Virus record (IMG/VR): IMGVR_UViG_3300008012_003740
Location: 1 to 25,268 of that record
Source: a virus
Strand: one strand, 5' to 3'
DNA: 25,268 nt
Positions 1 through 7,226 of the stretch are shown one piece after another. Positions within the stretch are counted from its first letter, which is position 1, and each line of letters opens with the position of its first letter. The notes beneath the pieces are model-generated. The model ran no database searches and was not told the origin of the DNA. It saw nothing but the letters and a program-made list of their open reading frames with translations. The translations under genes and the position numbers were made by a program.

Positions 1-144
1 GAGTTTAGAATTAAGTGGCCAAGAGGAGAGATGGGTAGTCTGCCTGACGATGCCGAACAAAACCTAAGGCTTAATCACTTGGAGAGGGACGTGGATCAGC
101 TCAAAATACTCGTTGACGAGCTACGTCAGAAGAATTGCGATTAA
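1..144 (+). CDS. 3' end of a hypothetical protein, coiled-coil-like (partial)
   Basis: Frame 1 is open from the window edge to a TAA at 142-144, giving 47 residues. The last 30 residues are a charged heptad-like stretch (LRLNHLERDVDQLKILVDEL), consistent with a coiled coil. An in-frame ATG at 31, preceded by AGGAG, could be an alternative start giving a 37-residue protein, but the frame is also open upstream so the gene probably begins outside the window. Its stop overlaps the stop of the minus-strand secreted-protein gene by four bases (TTAA read on both strands), so the two converge with no room for a terminator. It is probably the last gene of the plus-strand late region in a circular map (inference). 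Function unknown. Confidence 0.55.
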   Translation, partial: EFRIKWPRGEMGSLPDDAEQNLRLNHLERDVDQLKILVDELRQKNCD

Positions 145-1157
145 CGAGCAACCGTTACGTGGCCAGCCATACTCACGACCTTCTGACTCTGCCAGCTTGA
201 CGCTTGTATAACCCAAGTGTATACTCCGTCAGGAACAAAGGCCTCAAGCCTTTCTCCAATCCACTTATCGTCTGGATCATAGCTGATCCACACAAGCGTT
301 CCCCAGCGATTGTACACCCTGCACTCCCACTTCCACCAGCAATCTGATTTTGTGATAGGCTTCCAGTAGTCATTAAGCAAGTCTCTATTGGGCGTAAACA
401 CATTAGGGACATAGATGGAGGGGTCGTTGCAGTCGGTGTCTGAACCATTGTCATCTGGAGGGTAAATGCAATCTCCCTCTACCTCGCATTCTTCACAGTA
501 GTTCAAGGCCTCAGGATCAAGGCACCCCTGATAGATGCAGCTACCGTCGTTTATCGTGGCAACCGTGTTGTAGTTGTACGCAAACATATCCGTACACCCA
601 TAAACCACAGGTGGTGGAGGGGGGTCACAAGCCCCGTTTAGAGACCACATAACCCAGCTGTTCCATACCTCCTCATCAGGGTATGAGAAGCCTCCGAGAC
701 CCCCAGTGCCGAGAATGCTTTCACTGTCGTTGATCTGCCAAACAGTAAGGATTACACACTCCTCAAAGTAAGCACCGCTCTGCATTATATCTACCCAACA
801 ACTCGCCGTTCCACTTCCAAAGTATGGAGTATCAGCTATGTTGAATGTGATAGTATCACCTGACTGTATGATGTCGTCAGTGCCTTGACCAATGTCAAAG
901 CCGGGGAAGTCAAGAGGGAATATCAGCAGGGCCCATCCGTCATCGTAGAAGCATGGGAACTGATCCTGAATATCCTCAATAGGTGGGGTGAAGGATATCC
1001 CCAGCAAGAACTCACCAATGGAGTCAGCTTCAGTACCACAGTTACCACCGTTGACCGCGATAGTGATGTCCGTAGAGATGGGGTTGAACCCTATGATCTC
1101 CATGTCGCACTGACCCCAAGACATTAGTGGGATCAAGAACCATATAAGCTTCTTCAT
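141..1157 (-). CDS. Secreted protein with T9SS type B (CHU_C, gliding-motility-associated) sorting domain
   Basis: 338 aa. Residues 1-16 form a Sec signal peptide (MKKLIWFLIPLMSWGQ, then Cys). Residues about 17-180 are a Cys-, Trp- and Asp-rich region of unknown fold. Residues about 184-244 hold two copies of the GCTDxxAxNYN...DGSC-type repeat common in marine Bacteroidota exoproteins. Residues 245-338 match the CHU_C / TIGR04131 type B C-terminal domain: VPNVFTPNRDLLNDYW, then VYNRWGTLVW, a W-x-G segment, VPDGVYTWVI and the terminal GHVTVAR. In known T9SS substrates such a domain directs passage through the outer membrane and release or surface attachment. The start overlaps the stop of the upstream protease gene (ATGA), so the two are co-transcribed and probably translationally coupled. 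The passenger function is not recognised; it could be an adhesin, a partner of the protease or an effector. Confidence 0.85.
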   Translation of the reverse strand: MKKLIWFLIPLMSWGQCDMEIIGFNPISTDITIAVNGGNCGTEADSIGEFLLGISFTPPIEDIQDQFPCFYDDGWALLIFPLDFPGFDIGQGTDDIIQSGDTITFNIADTPYFGSGTASCWVDIMQSGAYFEECVILTVWQINDSESILGTGGLGGFSYPDEEVWNSWVMWSLNGACDPPPPPVVYGCTDMFAYNYNTVATINDGSCIYQGCLDPEALNYCEECEVEGDCIYPPDDNGSDTDCNDPSIYVPNVFTPNRDLLNDYWKPITKSDCWWKWECRVYNRWGTLVWISYDPDDKWIGERLEAFVPDGVYTWVIQASSWQSQKVVSMAGHVTVAR

Positions 1158-3064
1158 TGTACGAATACTTTTTTAGTAACCTTACCCCACTTGAGTATGT
1201 ACACCCCAGATGCAAGTTGATCAACAGGACCTCTAACTTTCCTGCCAGTCATGTCATAGATCTGAGGGGGACCACCACCAAATATGCCTTCCGTTGACGC
1301 AACCGTAAGGTCTTTGATCATTCCAATAGACAGGTCTTGCTCCACGGGACAATTATTTCCAATCTCAGTGAGGATGAATAACAAATCAAAAACATTTATG
1401 ATGCCATCATTGTTCGGGTCTGTTTCGCAGTCCCCCTGACATCCCCACTCACCAAGTATATAGATGACATCTCCGTTCCCGATCGTCCCGTTTCCGTCGA
1501 AGTCCAAGGGACATGGATCAATCTCTACGCAGAAGCTCTGCTCCCAAACAGAGAAGGATGCCCCAAAGCCAGTAGCGAATGCGATATCACCGTTGATCGT
1601 GGCCGTAATGCCATCCGATCCTATGTCACAAATCCCATCGTTATTGAAGTCTATGCTGCAGAATCCGTCTCCATTGCTGTCTGTTATGACTACGTCGTAG
1701 CACCCGTCATACACGCATGTCTCATAGTAGTAGGCTTGACTGTTGCCTACGGGGTATCCGCTGTCACCAATCAACACCTCACCGTTAGAGTCGTAGATGT
1801 TCCACGAGGTCTCGTTGGCCCATGTGTCTGTTTCTACGATAATCTCAATGAGTTCTCCTGCGCCTGTGGATATAGGCCACCATGCGTAGTTATTTTCTTC
1901 GTACTGATCTTGGTCGCTGATAGTCTGAACCTCGAACTGCTGAGCGCCGTCAACATACACCTGCTCAAACAGAACGGACTCTACTCCTGCCTCCATGTCA
2001 TAGATGTACTCTACGTATTCGTTTCCATTGCAGTACAACTGCACCTCCACCAGATCAAGAGGAAGGGTTCCTTGATTTACCACGTCAATCCAAATGTCTT
2101 GGTATGGGGTACACCACTCTTCCTGATAGAAGGCTGTGGCTGCAGTCACATCATAGTCTACCACGGGGACACATGAGAGGTTGTCCACGAGGTCAGCCCT
2201 TACTGTTTGAAGCTGCTCGTGCATACGCTCCGCCTGACCCACTGTGAAACTATCCTTGCAAGACTCAACGGTGTAGTCCATGAAGTTATCTGTGAGAGCA
2301 TCGGGGCAAGAAGGATTCGTACACTGCGTGTTAGACAGCGTGGGAGGGGTGTCACACACCTGATCACCCTGAGTCTCGCAGTTCGTCTCTATGCAGTCGT
2401 TGCTGTTGGAGAAGGTGTGGTACAAAGAGAGGTAGTGTCCAACTTCGTGGACCCCAGTAAAACCCAAGGTTCTTCCCGGCTTGAGTGTTCCGACAGTACC
2501 CGTCACATTGTACAAGCAAACAACTCCGTCTCTGCAGTCGTTTGTTGGACCAAGGTATGCAAAGCCTTGCACTCCGTTGCCCCCATCGTTGCCGTTGATT
2601 TCAGAGACAACGTAGTAGTTGAGGTATTCGTCAGGGTTCCAGCATCCAGACTCGTACTTGACCTGAAATTGATCTGCACCCGAGCCGAGACCATTGCTGA
2701 TGCCGTTGATCAAGTATTCGTTGTTCGAGCTTAGGTCTGTTCTTGTAATCCCATTGGTTGGGTTCCCCTCGGGGTCACGAGCAGCCATGCAGAACTGAAT
2801 CTTGCTGTCCTCAAACTCTTCGTTAAGAACATCAAGCTGAGAGAGGATTTGTTCTTCAGAGATGTTGGTCTCCGATGCAGACCCAGTGTGTACGACGTGG
2901 AACACAATAGGTAGAGTAACTGTTTCAACCTCGTCGAGGTCAACCGATACTGATCGTTGCGTCAGCCCCATAACTTTCACGTTATCAGGCATTAAAAGGC
3001 TACACTCTTGAGCCGAACTCAGGATTGTTATAGCGCACAGAAGGGTGGTGATAAGTATTCTCAT
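1154..3064 (-). CDS. M43-family (pappalysin/cytophagalysin) secreted zinc metalloprotease with dockerin-like repeats and T9SS type A tail
   Basis: 636 aa. Signal peptide at residues 1-18, ending in SSAQ. The protease domain spans about 50-300: LPIVFHVVH, the extended zinc site HEVGHYLSLYH at 206-216 (His206, Glu207, His210, His216), paired cysteines, then the Met-turn segment NFMDYT at 260-265, all typical of the M43/metzincin group. Residues about 300-515 look like beta-rich accessory domains. Residues 518-571 contain two DxDxDG/DxNxDG loops in a dockerin-like or EF-hand-like pair (DFDGNGTIGNGD, DPNNDGIINVFD), suggesting calcium binding. Residues 602-636 are a type A T9SS tail (IYDMTGRKV, GVYILKWG, KKVFVQ; TIGR04183-like). 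Expected reaction: extracellular protein hydrolysis; the substrate is unknown. It is first in a two-gene operon with its own promoter-like box and lies just downstream of a terminator. Its presence in a phage genome is unusual. Confidence 0.88.
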   Translation of the reverse strand: MRILITTLLCAITILSSAQECSLLMPDNVKVMGLTQRSVSVDLDEVETVTLPIVFHVVHTGSASETNISEEQILSQLDVLNEEFEDSKIQFCMAARDPEGNPTNGITRTDLSSNNEYLINGISNGLGSGADQFQVKYESGCWNPDEYLNYYVVSEINGNDGGNGVQGFAYLGPTNDCRDGVVCLYNVTGTVGTLKPGRTLGFTGVHEVGHYLSLYHTFSNSNDCIETNCETQGDQVCDTPPTLSNTQCTNPSCPDALTDNFMDYTVESCKDSFTVGQAERMHEQLQTVRADLVDNLSCVPVVDYDVTAATAFYQEEWCTPYQDIWIDVVNQGTLPLDLVEVQLYCNGNEYVEYIYDMEAGVESVLFEQVYVDGAQQFEVQTISDQDQYEENNYAWWPISTGAGELIEIIVETDTWANETSWNIYDSNGEVLIGDSGYPVGNSQAYYYETCVYDGCYDVVITDSNGDGFCSIDFNNDGICDIGSDGITATINGDIAFATGFGASFSVWEQSFCVEIDPCPLDFDGNGTIGNGDVIYILGEWGCQGDCETDPNNDGIINVFDLLFILTEIGNNCPVEQDLSIGMIKDLTVASTEGIFGGGPPQIYDMTGRKVRGPVDQLASGVYILKWGKVTKKVFVQ

Positions 3065-3071
3065 TCACCAG

Positions 3072-3079
3072 CAAATGTA
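3072..3079 (-). promoter_or_regulatory. Bacteroidota -7 box (TACATTTG) for the secreted-protein operon
   Basis: On the minus strand TACATTTG fits the Bacteroidota -7 consensus TAnnTTTG and ends seven bases before the protease ATG. No TTG -33 box is visible at 19-21 bases upstream, where the terminator stem lies, so the promoter is supported only by its -7 element. If used, the transcript would be nearly leaderless. The motif is short and A/T-rich, so chance occurrence is possible. Confidence 0.35.
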
Positions 3080-3085
3080 CGAAAC

Positions 3086-3118
3086 AAAAAAGAGGGGAGC
3101 TTATTTAGCCCCCCTCTT
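3086..3118 (-). terminator. Rho-independent terminator ending the replication-module transcript
   Basis: Arms 3090-3100 and 3108-3118 form an 11-bp stem with one mismatch and a 7-base loop. Read on the minus strand, the GC-rich stem (ending CCCCTCT) runs straight into six T residues. It follows the minus-strand genes upstream of 3171 and precedes the secreted-protease operon, insulating the two transcription units. Confidence 0.75.
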
Positions 3119-3170
3119 ACAGATTGCGAAGTTCCACAGTCAACTAACCCGTGTAACAATGCAAAGATAG

Positions 3171-3380
3171 TCAATCATTCTGGAACTTGATTGACTCATA
3201 GAACACAGGATCAATTTGTTTTATGGGGTGAATGAATTCCCTGTTGCAATGCCTGTTTATCTCTTTCTGTTTTGACTTGCTGTTCGTCACGCAGTTATGC
3301 TGCGCTTGATAAGAAGCGTTCTTATGTAGAAGGTCGTCGATAGACTTACGCTTGTTCATGCAGTTCCGATATCCTTTCAT
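3171..3380 (-). CDS. Hypothetical basic protein (69 aa)
   Basis: Starts MKGYRNCMNKRKSIDD and is rich in Lys, Asn, Gln and His, with two Cys and two His in the first half. No domain is recognised and no membrane segment is visible. Its ATG overlaps the stop of the upstream nuclease gene in an ATGA junction, which is the main reason to regard it as a real, translationally coupled gene. It is the last gene before the terminator at 3086-3118. A small DNA- or nuclease-associated protein is possible but unsupported. Confidence 0.6.
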   Translation of the reverse strand: MKGYRNCMNKRKSIDDLLHKNASYQAQHNCVTNSKSKQKEINRHCNREFIHPIKQIDPVFYESIKFQND

Positions 3381-3877
3381 AGCTCTGAGATAGGGTTAAG
3401 CTTTGAGATCTCAAGAACATATCCATCAACTCTGTTCTCCCAACCAAAGGAATCCTTTTCCCCTGCTGCCATGAACGTGGACTTGTCGATGTAGTCTTGC
3501 TTCTGCATCCACCCCAAGATCCAACCTCTCTTCGGCCCTCTCTTGACATTCACCTGACAAAAGACATAGATGTCTACATCTTGGTGCATTGATGTCTTAG
3601 CAACGTGAGTGGTGTAGAAAGGCTTCGGCTCTACTGTTCTCTCCTTTGTCTTCACGTCAATGCTGTACTGGAAGTCACTGTCTGGGAACCGAATCATATC
3701 GTAGTTGAATGTGTTGTGTTCAATGCAATCCTCAACGGTTGCCAACACAATCTCTTCTCCGAGATAACCAACGAGGTTACCCATTCCTTTCCGAATGCTG
3801 TTCCGGATGTTGCCATGCATGCCTGATTTAGACTTGGCCTTCTTGTCCATTTCAGCAGTGATTTCTACTTCAAGCAT
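3377..3877 (-). CDS. Putative PD-(D/E)XK superfamily nuclease
   Basis: 166 aa. The N-terminal half carries GYLGEE at 37-42, NYD at 58-60 and a beta-strand IDVKTKE with Asp74, Lys76 and Glu79, the usual spacing of a restriction-endonuclease-like core (E, D, (D/E)xK). Later segments VDIYVFCQVN and GWILGWM resemble the hydrophobic core strands of small phage PD-(D/E)XK enzymes. It probably cuts or processes DNA during replication or recombination; polarity and substrate cannot be told. It overlaps the upstream gene by 8 bases and the downstream one by ATGA, inside the replication operon. A structural, non-catalytic member of the fold is an alternative. Confidence 0.6.
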   Translation of the reverse strand: MLEVEITAEMDKKAKSKSGMHGNIRNSIRKGMGNLVGYLGEEIVLATVEDCIEHNTFNYDMIRFPDSDFQYSIDVKTKERTVEPKPFYTTHVAKTSMHQDVDIYVFCQVNVKRGPKRGWILGWMQKQDYIDKSTFMAAGEKDSFGWENRVDGYVLEISKLNPISEL

Positions 3878-4088
3878 TTGTCTCTTCGTATTCTGTAATG
3901 ATTGATCGAATAAGGTCTAGCTCTTCTGCGATAGACTTGCGTGCCTTGGCAACGGTTTCTACAACATCACCCACGTTATCCATGGGCTTGCCTTCATCGT
4001 CATGAAGCGTTTCGTATAAGTCGTCTATCACTGCGTGAACTCTTTCACAAGCGATGCAGTAATACTCGCTTAGTTTAGATGGATCCAT
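3870..4088 (-). CDS. Hypothetical protein, acidic and helical (72 aa)
   Basis: The sequence (MDPSKLSEYYCIACERVHAV...) has one CxxC pair near the N-terminus and is otherwise predicted to be helical and acidic, ending in ITEYEETNA. No family is recognised. It overlaps the resolvase gene upstream by 14 bases and the nuclease gene downstream by 8 bases, placing it firmly in the operon. The CxxC pair is not enough to claim a zinc site. Confidence 0.6.
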   Translation of the reverse strand: MDPSKLSEYYCIACERVHAVIDDLYETLHDDEGKPMDNVGDVVETVAKARKSIAEELDLIRSIITEYEETNA

Positions 4089-4533
4089 CCTTTATTGATT
4101 TCAATATTTCTTGAATAGCATGGTCCACTTGCCCACTATTCTTTGCGAGAAAGATAATGGTTTTGGAATCCTTTCCTACTAGGTGTCGCATAAAAAGTTT
4201 CCACCTCATAGGGAAGTCGTGGTGAGAGGGAAGGTATCCCTTTGTCTCAATGATCCAGTCATGATCCCTACCCACGAAGTCGGGCTTGTATGTGATAGGG
4301 AGGACGACTGACCCCGATCGGTCAGCCATCTCCTTACCCTTCGCAGTCATCTTAAAGTACTTGTTGGGGAATCGGAACTTCTCCATCAGCTCGAAGGTGT
4401 GTTCCTCATAGTCAAAAGCCAACCCGTATTCTTTAAGCTGGTCAGCACAATACTTCTCTAATCCACTAGCGTACCTTCCTAGATGTTTTTTTTTGGCTGA
4501 ACGCCTCTTAGGAGTCTTTGTTCGCTTCTTCAT
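4075..4533 (-). CDS. T7 endonuclease I-like Holliday-junction resolvase
   Basis: 152 aa, close to the 149 aa of T7 gp3. A Lys/Arg-rich N-terminus (1-20) is followed by SGLEKYCADQLKEYG with the probable catalytic Glu26, then YEE at 42-44, YKPDF with Asp85, and WIIETKG with Glu96 and Lys98. This order (SGLE, YEE, Y-x-PDF, ETKG) is that of endonuclease I. Known enzymes dimerise and cut four-way and branched DNA, resolving recombination and replication intermediates before packaging. It is encoded directly downstream of the primase-helicase. A generic PD-(D/E)XK nuclease of related fold is the alternative. The 31-bp gap upstream holds a TTGACA-like sequence that could be a weak promoter. Confidence 0.75.
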   Translation of the reverse strand: MKKRTKTPKRRSAKKKHLGRYASGLEKYCADQLKEYGLAFDYEEHTFELMEKFRFPNKYFKMTAKGKEMADRSGSVVLPITYKPDFVGRDHDWIIETKGYLPSHHDFPMRWKLFMRHLVGKDSKTIIFLAKNSGQVDHAIQEILKSIKDGSI

Positions 4534-4564
4534 TTGTTGAAGTTACTGTGCAAATTTTTGAATG

Positions 4565-6373
4565 TCAACTCAAGAAGTCTATGTTCAAAGGCATTGAGCT
4601 TTGTTCCTTGAACGTAATAGGTTGGAACAGAGCCCGTTGACCAATTCGCGTTGTGAATCCAGTGTGGGAAAGATTCATAACTAGGCAGTAAGGATCCTCC
4701 AATGCGGTCGGCTGACCACCTGTCTCCACCTCACGCACCTTCCGTACATGTAACTCACTCATCTTGCGGATCTCAGGGTCCATTGCTTGAACCTTTCGGT
4801 GAATTGTCATGAAGCAATCCGCTCTGTTTACGAACTTTCCACCACCCTCTGTGTCCTCAGCGTATGGGGCTACGGGCAAACCGTCTGGTCCCTTGCGGCG
4901 CTGAGCCTCAGTGACAGCGTGCATGTTCAGCCACACAGCCACGTTGTTAGCCTTGCTGAATGTCAGGAACTCTGACGCTGCTTCGTAGTGGTAGTCGTGT
5001 ACACCGATGCTTGAGTTCTTCATGTCCAACTTGAGAGAGTTGTACGGGTCAACGAAGATGGCATCAACTGGTTGCTGGCGCATGACCTTCTCCATGAACA
5101 GGATGATGTCTGCGTAGCTGTACACCTGACTGTTGTTAATCACAGTGAAGTGTTCTTGCACCCACTTGTACGCCTCCTTGCGTTCGAAGTAAGTCATGTC
5201 GGATACCTTCTTGTCCATGGCGAACTGCATGAGCGTCATCTTTACGGATGCGGTGCGGTTCTCTGACGAGTAGATAACCCACTTCCATCCATGACGTACA
5301 GCTGAGTTGGCAATCAGGTACAGCATGGTGGTTGTCTTACCCACGTTGGAGTGGCCGTTGACAATAACGAACTCCTTCTTGTATCGGAAGTTCTCGTCGA
5401 GACGAGGATCCCCCGTGTCCAACCCGAGCGTGATCATGCCCTGTGAGTAGTCATCAATCCAACGGAAGTCCTCATCGTCAGACGAGATGAAGGACATGTC
5501 TCCGTCGTTGAGCAACATCTCACGCTGCACAGACTTCTCCTCGTCGATGATGTCACGGATCGGGGTTTGCTTACCCTTCTCGATGCCAGCGATGATGGTC
5601 TGCTTGGCGTGGTCCTCGTTGTCTACCTCACGCTTGCATACCTCACGGAACAATACACGAACCACTTCCTCTTCCTCCATGCGGCCAGCCGCAATGTATC
5701 CTCCGCACAGAATCGCTGCTCGGTTTAGTGTAATCCACTTCTCTCCGTCCTGTGCCAGTCGAATCATACGACAGGCAAGGTTGAGCTTCATGTAGTCTGT
5801 GTGGTCGTAGGCTTCGTTGGTTGGTACCTGCGCTTCGGCGTGCTCGGTAGTGAAGTGACCGAACTTCTTGAACTCATCCTTGATGATGATGTCTGGGTCA
5901 AAGGACTCGAAGCATGCACGAGACTCATTGATACCTGACTCATCTAGCTCAAGCCCATGCGTTCTTTCGAAGTACTTGATAAGGGCACGGAAGTGGTCGC
6001 GGTGCCTCTCAGGGTTCGTAATCTTGACAAGAGCCTTGACTCCCGCGCCACTAGGCGACGTCCAGCATGAGTGAATAAAATCATCCGTGGCAAGACTCCT
6101 CTTGGTCGCGTCAACATCCACGTGATCAAAGTCGAGGATAATGAAACCCGAATGCTCAAATAGCGCCTCATCAGACCGAGACGAAAACTCCCCGCTGAAA
6201 CAAACAACGGGGAGCTCAAGCTTCTTTTCTTTGTTGCCATCACGTACCTCAGACACCAGTGAACTGGACTTCCCAGTCTGTATCCGCTGTAGTGCTGTGC
6301 TTAGCTGTATGTGGTGCGGAGTCGTCTTGTCGTAGACGTTTTTGAATATCGTTACTTTCATTTTCTTTCGCAA
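4565..6373 (-). CDS. Replicative primase-helicase: BT4734-like (VirE_N) N-terminus fused to DnaB/RecA-type helicase
   Basis: 602 aa. Residues 5-170 match the BT4734-like/VirE N-terminal domain common in Bacteroidota elements: VTIFKNVYD, LPVVCFSGEF, the acidic pair ILDFD at 79-83, and SPSGAGVKALVKI at 106-118, an arrangement resembling archaeo-eukaryotic primases (DhD, then a Gly-rich sxG motif). Residues about 190-270 look like a helical primase C-terminal linker. Residues about 315-560 are a RecA/DnaB-like ATPase: Walker A GHSNVGKTT (340-348), Walker B AIFVDPYNS (438-446), and WLNMHAV (481-487) at the H-loop position. It should unwind the fork and may prime it; no Toprim or zinc-ribbon DnaG domain is visible. 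The start could be ATG 6373 or 6361; both overlap the upstream gene by over 100 bases. Confidence 0.8.
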   Translation of the reverse strand: MRKKMKVTIFKNVYDKTTPHHIQLSTALQRIQTGKSSSLVSEVRDGNKEKKLELPVVCFSGEFSSRSDEALFEHSGFIILDFDHVDVDATKRSLATDDFIHSCWTSPSGAGVKALVKITNPERHRDHFRALIKYFERTHGLELDESGINESRACFESFDPDIIIKDEFKKFGHFTTEHAEAQVPTNEAYDHTDYMKLNLACRMIRLAQDGEKWITLNRAAILCGGYIAAGRMEEEEVVRVLFREVCKREVDNEDHAKQTIIAGIEKGKQTPIRDIIDEEKSVQREMLLNDGDMSFISSDDEDFRWIDDYSQGMITLGLDTGDPRLDENFRYKKEFVIVNGHSNVGKTTTMLYLIANSAVRHGWKWVIYSSENRTASVKMTLMQFAMDKKVSDMTYFERKEAYKWVQEHFTVINNSQVYSYADIILFMEKVMRQQPVDAIFVDPYNSLKLDMKNSSIGVHDYHYEAASEFLTFSKANNVAVWLNMHAVTEAQRRKGPDGLPVAPYAEDTEGGGKFVNRADCFMTIHRKVQAMDPEIRKMSELHVRKVREVETGGQPTALEDPYCLVMNLSHTGFTTRIGQRALFQPITFKEQSSMPLNIDFLS

Positions 6374-6614
6374 TCATGAGGAGGATAAGGTATCCGGCAA
6401 GGTCTTGCAACGTATCCTCCGTTGCGTCCACGAGACCTGCGTTCTTGATGCGCTTGAGCTTGTCGTCGATGCGCATCTTGATGCCAGCCACGGCACCAGC
6501 TTCTGAGAAAACATTCAGCGGTTCCAACGCTGAGTTACCATACTTCGCGTTCTTCTGGAGAAGCAAGTCCTCCAGAGACTTACACTTAGCCTTGATTTTG
6601 TTTCTTGTGTTCAT
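6249..6614 (-). CDS. Nucleotide modification associated domain 1 (DUF1599)-like protein
   Basis: 121 aa. Residues about 13-82 (LLLQKNAKYGNSALEP, then GIKMRIDDKLKRIKN and EDTLQDLAGYLILLMIA) follow the DUF1599/Nmad1 pattern, a family found in phages and linked by comparative genomics to nucleotide or base modification. The last 40 residues (from KENESNDIQKR) are polar and lie entirely over the N-terminal coding region of the primase-helicase in another frame. The gene overlaps its upstream neighbour by 29 bases. No DNA-modifying enzyme is visible elsewhere in the window, so a base-modification role is only suggested by the family name. Confidence 0.7.
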   Translation of the reverse strand: MNTRNKIKAKCKSLEDLLLQKNAKYGNSALEPLNVFSEAGAVAGIKMRIDDKLKRIKNAGLVDATEDTLQDLAGYLILLMIAKENESNDIQKRLRQDDSAPHTAKHSTTADTDWEVQFTGV

Positions 6615-6837
6615 CTATTGTTAGGTTAGAGTGTGAAATAAACTTCTTGGTTTGAATCTCTCGTATGATGATGTGCTTGTCAGACTTGGCGTTCTTGCCA
6701 TAGAGCTCAGTGCCCAGTCTCCACATCGTCTTGTTGTCGTAGTTGACTATGTCACTCGGGGATTCAAAGACGGATACTACCCACACAACACGCTCGTGTA
6801 CAACCTTCCGTTTCTTGAAGGCGACACGAGCGGTCAT
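6586..6837 (-). CDS. Hypothetical protein (83 aa, beta-rich)
   Basis: Sequence begins MTARVAFKKRKVVHERVVWV and includes FESPSDIVNYDNKTMWRL and KHIIIREIQTKKFISHS. No family is recognised. The frame is open further upstream, but that part reads as low-complexity Arg/Ser/Pro sequence shadowing the neighbouring gene. Two starts are reasonable: ATG 6837, or ATG 6873 (adding MRSPSKGAPIYY), which would overlap the upstream stop by 17 bases. It overlaps the DUF1599-like gene by 29 bases. Its position between the SSB-like and primase-helicase genes suggests a replication accessory role (inference). Confidence 0.6.
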   Translation of the reverse strand: MTARVAFKKRKVVHERVVWVVSVFESPSDIVNYDNKTMWRLGTELYGKNAKSDKHIIIREIQTKKFISHSNLTIDEHKKQNQG

Positions 6838-6856
6838 GTAGTAGATAGGCGCTCCC

Positions 6857-7156
6857 TTAGAAGGGGACCTCATCAGTCTGCGTGGCAGCTTGCTTCTCAG
6901 CACGCTTTGCCTTGGCAGCTGCACTGTTCGGATCGAACACTCGGCAGCACGCCTTGCCATTCTTGGACATGAACAAGGTGACGTAGAGGTTGCCGCCCTG
7001 TCCCTGCTCGTTGCGCTGGGTAGCGTACTTCTCCACCATCTCGGTGAGTTCATTGTCCTTGAAGCGGACATTCCAAGACATCAACTCCCCGCTTTCATTG
7101 TAGCGGGGTTCTTCTGCGTACCCAACGAGTACTGAATCATATTGCTTATCGCTCAT
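6857..7156 (-). CDS. Candidate single-stranded-DNA-binding-like small protein with SSB-type C-terminal tip
   Basis: 99 aa. Residues 5-70 alternate hydrophobic and charged positions as in a small beta-barrel (SVLVGYAEEPRYN, SWNVRFKDNEL, LYVTLFMSKNGKACCRVF). These are followed by an Ala/Lys-rich linker and the terminus TDEVPF. A short acidic stretch ending in Pro-Phe is the protein-docking tip of bacterial and phage SSBs (usually DDDIPF). The gene sits between the exonuclease/Erf genes and the primase-helicase, where phages often place SSB. The barrel is too divergent for firm assignment. A 70-bp gap upstream contains a 6-bp inverted repeat and a TATATCCTTTG stretch, close to but not matching the -7 consensus. 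Confidence 0.5.
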   Translation of the reverse strand: MSDKQYDSVLVGYAEEPRYNESGELMSWNVRFKDNELTEMVEKYATQRNEQGQGGNLYVTLFMSKNGKACCRVFDPNSAAAKAKRAEKQAATQTDEVPF

Positions 7157-7226
7157 GAGAAAAAAAATTAAGGGTTATAAAAAGAGCCAAAGGATATACA
7201 AGGCAGTTACAATTACCTTGTCTCGG

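Noticed and set aside
1736-2734. Plus-strand open frames of 146 and 175 codons
   Set aside because: They are antisense to the well-supported metalloprotease and show no domain pattern.
141-3064. Idea that the secreted-protein genes are tail fibres
   Set aside because: Both have Sec signal peptides and T9SS tails, which virion proteins do not carry, and they lie apart from the structural genes on the other strand.
6838-7071. N-terminal extension of the 83-aa gene to 161 aa
   Set aside because: The added part is Arg/Ser/Pro-rich sequence lying over the SSB-like gene in another frame.
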